Source: Streptococcus porci DSM 23759
GTDB lineage: Bacteria; Bacillota; Bacilli; Lactobacillales; Streptococcaceae
Reading direction: 5' to 3'
Assembly (NCBI RefSeq): GCF_000423765.1
Contig: NZ_AUIP01000001.1
Location: forward strand, 205,283 to 269,282
Length of the DNA stretch: 64,000 nt
The translations under genes were made by a program, and so were the position numbers. The notes below the pieces were generated by a model. It ran no database searches. It saw only the letters and a list, made by a program, of their open reading frames with translations, and was not told the origin of the DNA. Position 1 is the first letter of the stretch. Each line of letters opens with the position of its first letter. This document shows positions 62,798 through 64,000 of this stretch, piece after piece.

Positions 62798-64000
62798 CTA
62801 AACATTTGTAATTTTTATAAATGGCACACCTACGCCTGCTGTATCAATGACATCTCGACTTCGTTCTCTAAATAGATTAGAGATAGGGTACCAACCAGAT
62901 AAATGTGGACTGTATGGATCCGTCATGTAAGTCATTCCATCCTTATACCCCTTGGCAACTAATTGATGTGCTCCTGTGGTAAATTTATTATGTTCCACAG
63001 CTGCAACTACATAATGTCCTTCCGCAAGAGCAGATCTTAATTTTGTCTCTGTTTTCAAAACTTCTGTTTTAAAACCATAAGCTTTACTTACTTGTAATAT
63101 ACCAATACCACTAGTTCCCCATACCCTTCTATTAAATTCTGAGGTCTTATTATAAAGGTAATCAGCAACATTATTTGGCTTAATATCTTTTCCAGTTAAA
63201 GCAGAATACACCATACTTAGTACTGTAGGAACACATCCTGTTCCAGCCATTTTCCAGAGGCCGTAATATTTACCACCCCATCTGCTATCCCATTGTGTGT
63301 AATAAGGCATATCATTATAGGCTGTGCGGTTAACCTCAACTTGAGCCTTGGCTAAGAAAATTTTCTATCCATTAACTTCCTGATAGGCGTGAATGTGATA
63401 AATACCTGTATCTGAATGATTAACGACATTGAAGACACCGTGAGCCATATCATCATCATTTTTTGTAGAATACCAGCGTAAATCGTTTTGACCATTCTTC
63501 TCGGACCAAACTGCATAGACTACCTTCTCATTATTATAAATATGCTTAACTTTAACATAGTGGACACCTGTTCCAACATGTTCTACAATCACTTCTTGAA
63601 CAACAGGAACATCTTTCAATTCAACTGTCTGAGCTGCCACAAAGGTTCTGGTATTACGCTTATCTGTCACATACAGGTGCACATGGTATTTGCCATTCGT
63701 GTACTTGTGGTTGCTAGCCCTGACCGTCAGCTTGTAAGTGCCGTCGGCTTGTTTGGTCGGTTGATACCATTTGAGATCGTCTTGACCCTTGCTCTCAGAC
63801 CACGTTGGCAACTGAACCAATGTGACACCTGCTATCGACTTAAGGTCAGATACAATCACATCAAAGGTGCCTGTTTGGTTGTTGACATTCTTAATGGTCA
63901 GCGTCGCTGTTGGTTTGGGCAGTTCTTTAACGGTCGTCTGGTCTCCTTTGAGGAAGACCAATTTGCCATCCGCTGCTCGGCCATAGGTGTGAATGTGATA
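62798..64000 (-). pseudogene. Surface protein with GBS Bsp-like repeats and C39 peptidase-like domain, split by a TAG (5' end outside)
   Basis: On the minus strand one frame is open from the right edge to a TAG at 63365-63367, then continues in the same frame as KIFLAKAQVEVNRTAYND and MPYYTQWDSRWGGKYYGLWK to 62798. The upstream part has GBS Bsp-like repeats, each ending in YHIHAY/YHIHTY and WS..GQ/K..DL..Y. The downstream part is a C39-like domain (GTGCVPTVLSMVY Cys, GAHQLVAKGY His). By analogy with the other repeat end (DGKLVFLKGD), the stop replaces a Gln (CAG/CAA to TAG). Family members are secreted wall-binding proteins; here the peptidase part is cut off unless the stop is read through. 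Confidence 0.8.

Overview
The window is a low-GC Firmicute chromosome segment, almost certainly from a Streptococcus. The evidence is a XerS recombinase gene preceded by a streptococcal/lactococcal-type dif site, a SatD/DUF3307 gene pair, the order rnc-smc, the murB-potABCD cluster, a complete citrate-fermentation cluster, and a tetrahydrofolate riboswitch that closely resembles, from memory, the S. mutans folT riboswitch. The species cannot be fixed from this sequence alone.

Layout. Positions 1-926 hold the end of a SatD-like gene and a frameshifted DUF3307 gene. Positions 958-7811 hold what looks like a complete flavin-based extracellular electron transfer (EET) locus: eetB, ndh2, dmkB, a PplA-like FMN-binding lipoprotein, apbE/fmnB, dmkA and eetA. 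Next come the dif site (7929-7959) and xerS, so the window spans the replication terminus. The long genes left of dif mostly read rightward and those right of it mostly read leftward, as expected where two forks meet. Positions 9146-10655 are a frameshifted phosphohexomutase. Positions 10731-16248 are a Bce-type operon (46-aa microprotein, lipoprotein, ABC ATPase, permease, response regulator, kinase) with a relBE pair inserted in it. Positions 16387-19269 hold an ATP-grasp gene and two esterase-family genes behind a perfect CodY box.

Positions 19653-32457 are the citrate module: citrate uptake (citM), citrate lyase (citDEF, with citC, citG and citX for activation and prosthetic group), a membrane oxaloacetate decarboxylase (oadA, oadB, a mini-OadG, a separate biotin carrier and an OadH-like protein) and a GntR/FCD regulator. 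The central divergent promoter region has two cre sites and three related AT-rich boxes. An AbrB-family membrane protein lies inside the module. Positions 32492-41398 hold a decayed GNAT gene, gdhA, gloA, small membrane proteins, an IS200-type element with a nonsense-interrupted transposase, an ABC-F ATPase, a matrixin-type protease and riboswitch-controlled folT.

Positions 41609-43385 hold pyrF-PPase-pyrE behind a PyrR attenuator. Then come smc, rnc, folD, a frameshifted XRE-TPR regulator, a Nudix hydrolase, a Sua5/YciO-like gene, leuABCD with a leucine-leader attenuator and CodY box, potABCD, murB and folC. The right edge is a cell-surface gene (GBS Bsp-like repeats plus C39 peptidase-like domain) split by an in-frame stop.

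Working together: the EET genes would move electrons from NADH through a demethylmenaquinone-type quinone to a surface flavoprotein; citrate catabolism supplies oxaloacetate and pyruvate; gdhA, leuABCD and probably the ATP-grasp/esterase cassette share CodY-type nutritional control. At least six genes are broken by single frameshifts or stops. That suggests ongoing decay near the terminus or, for some, assembly errors.
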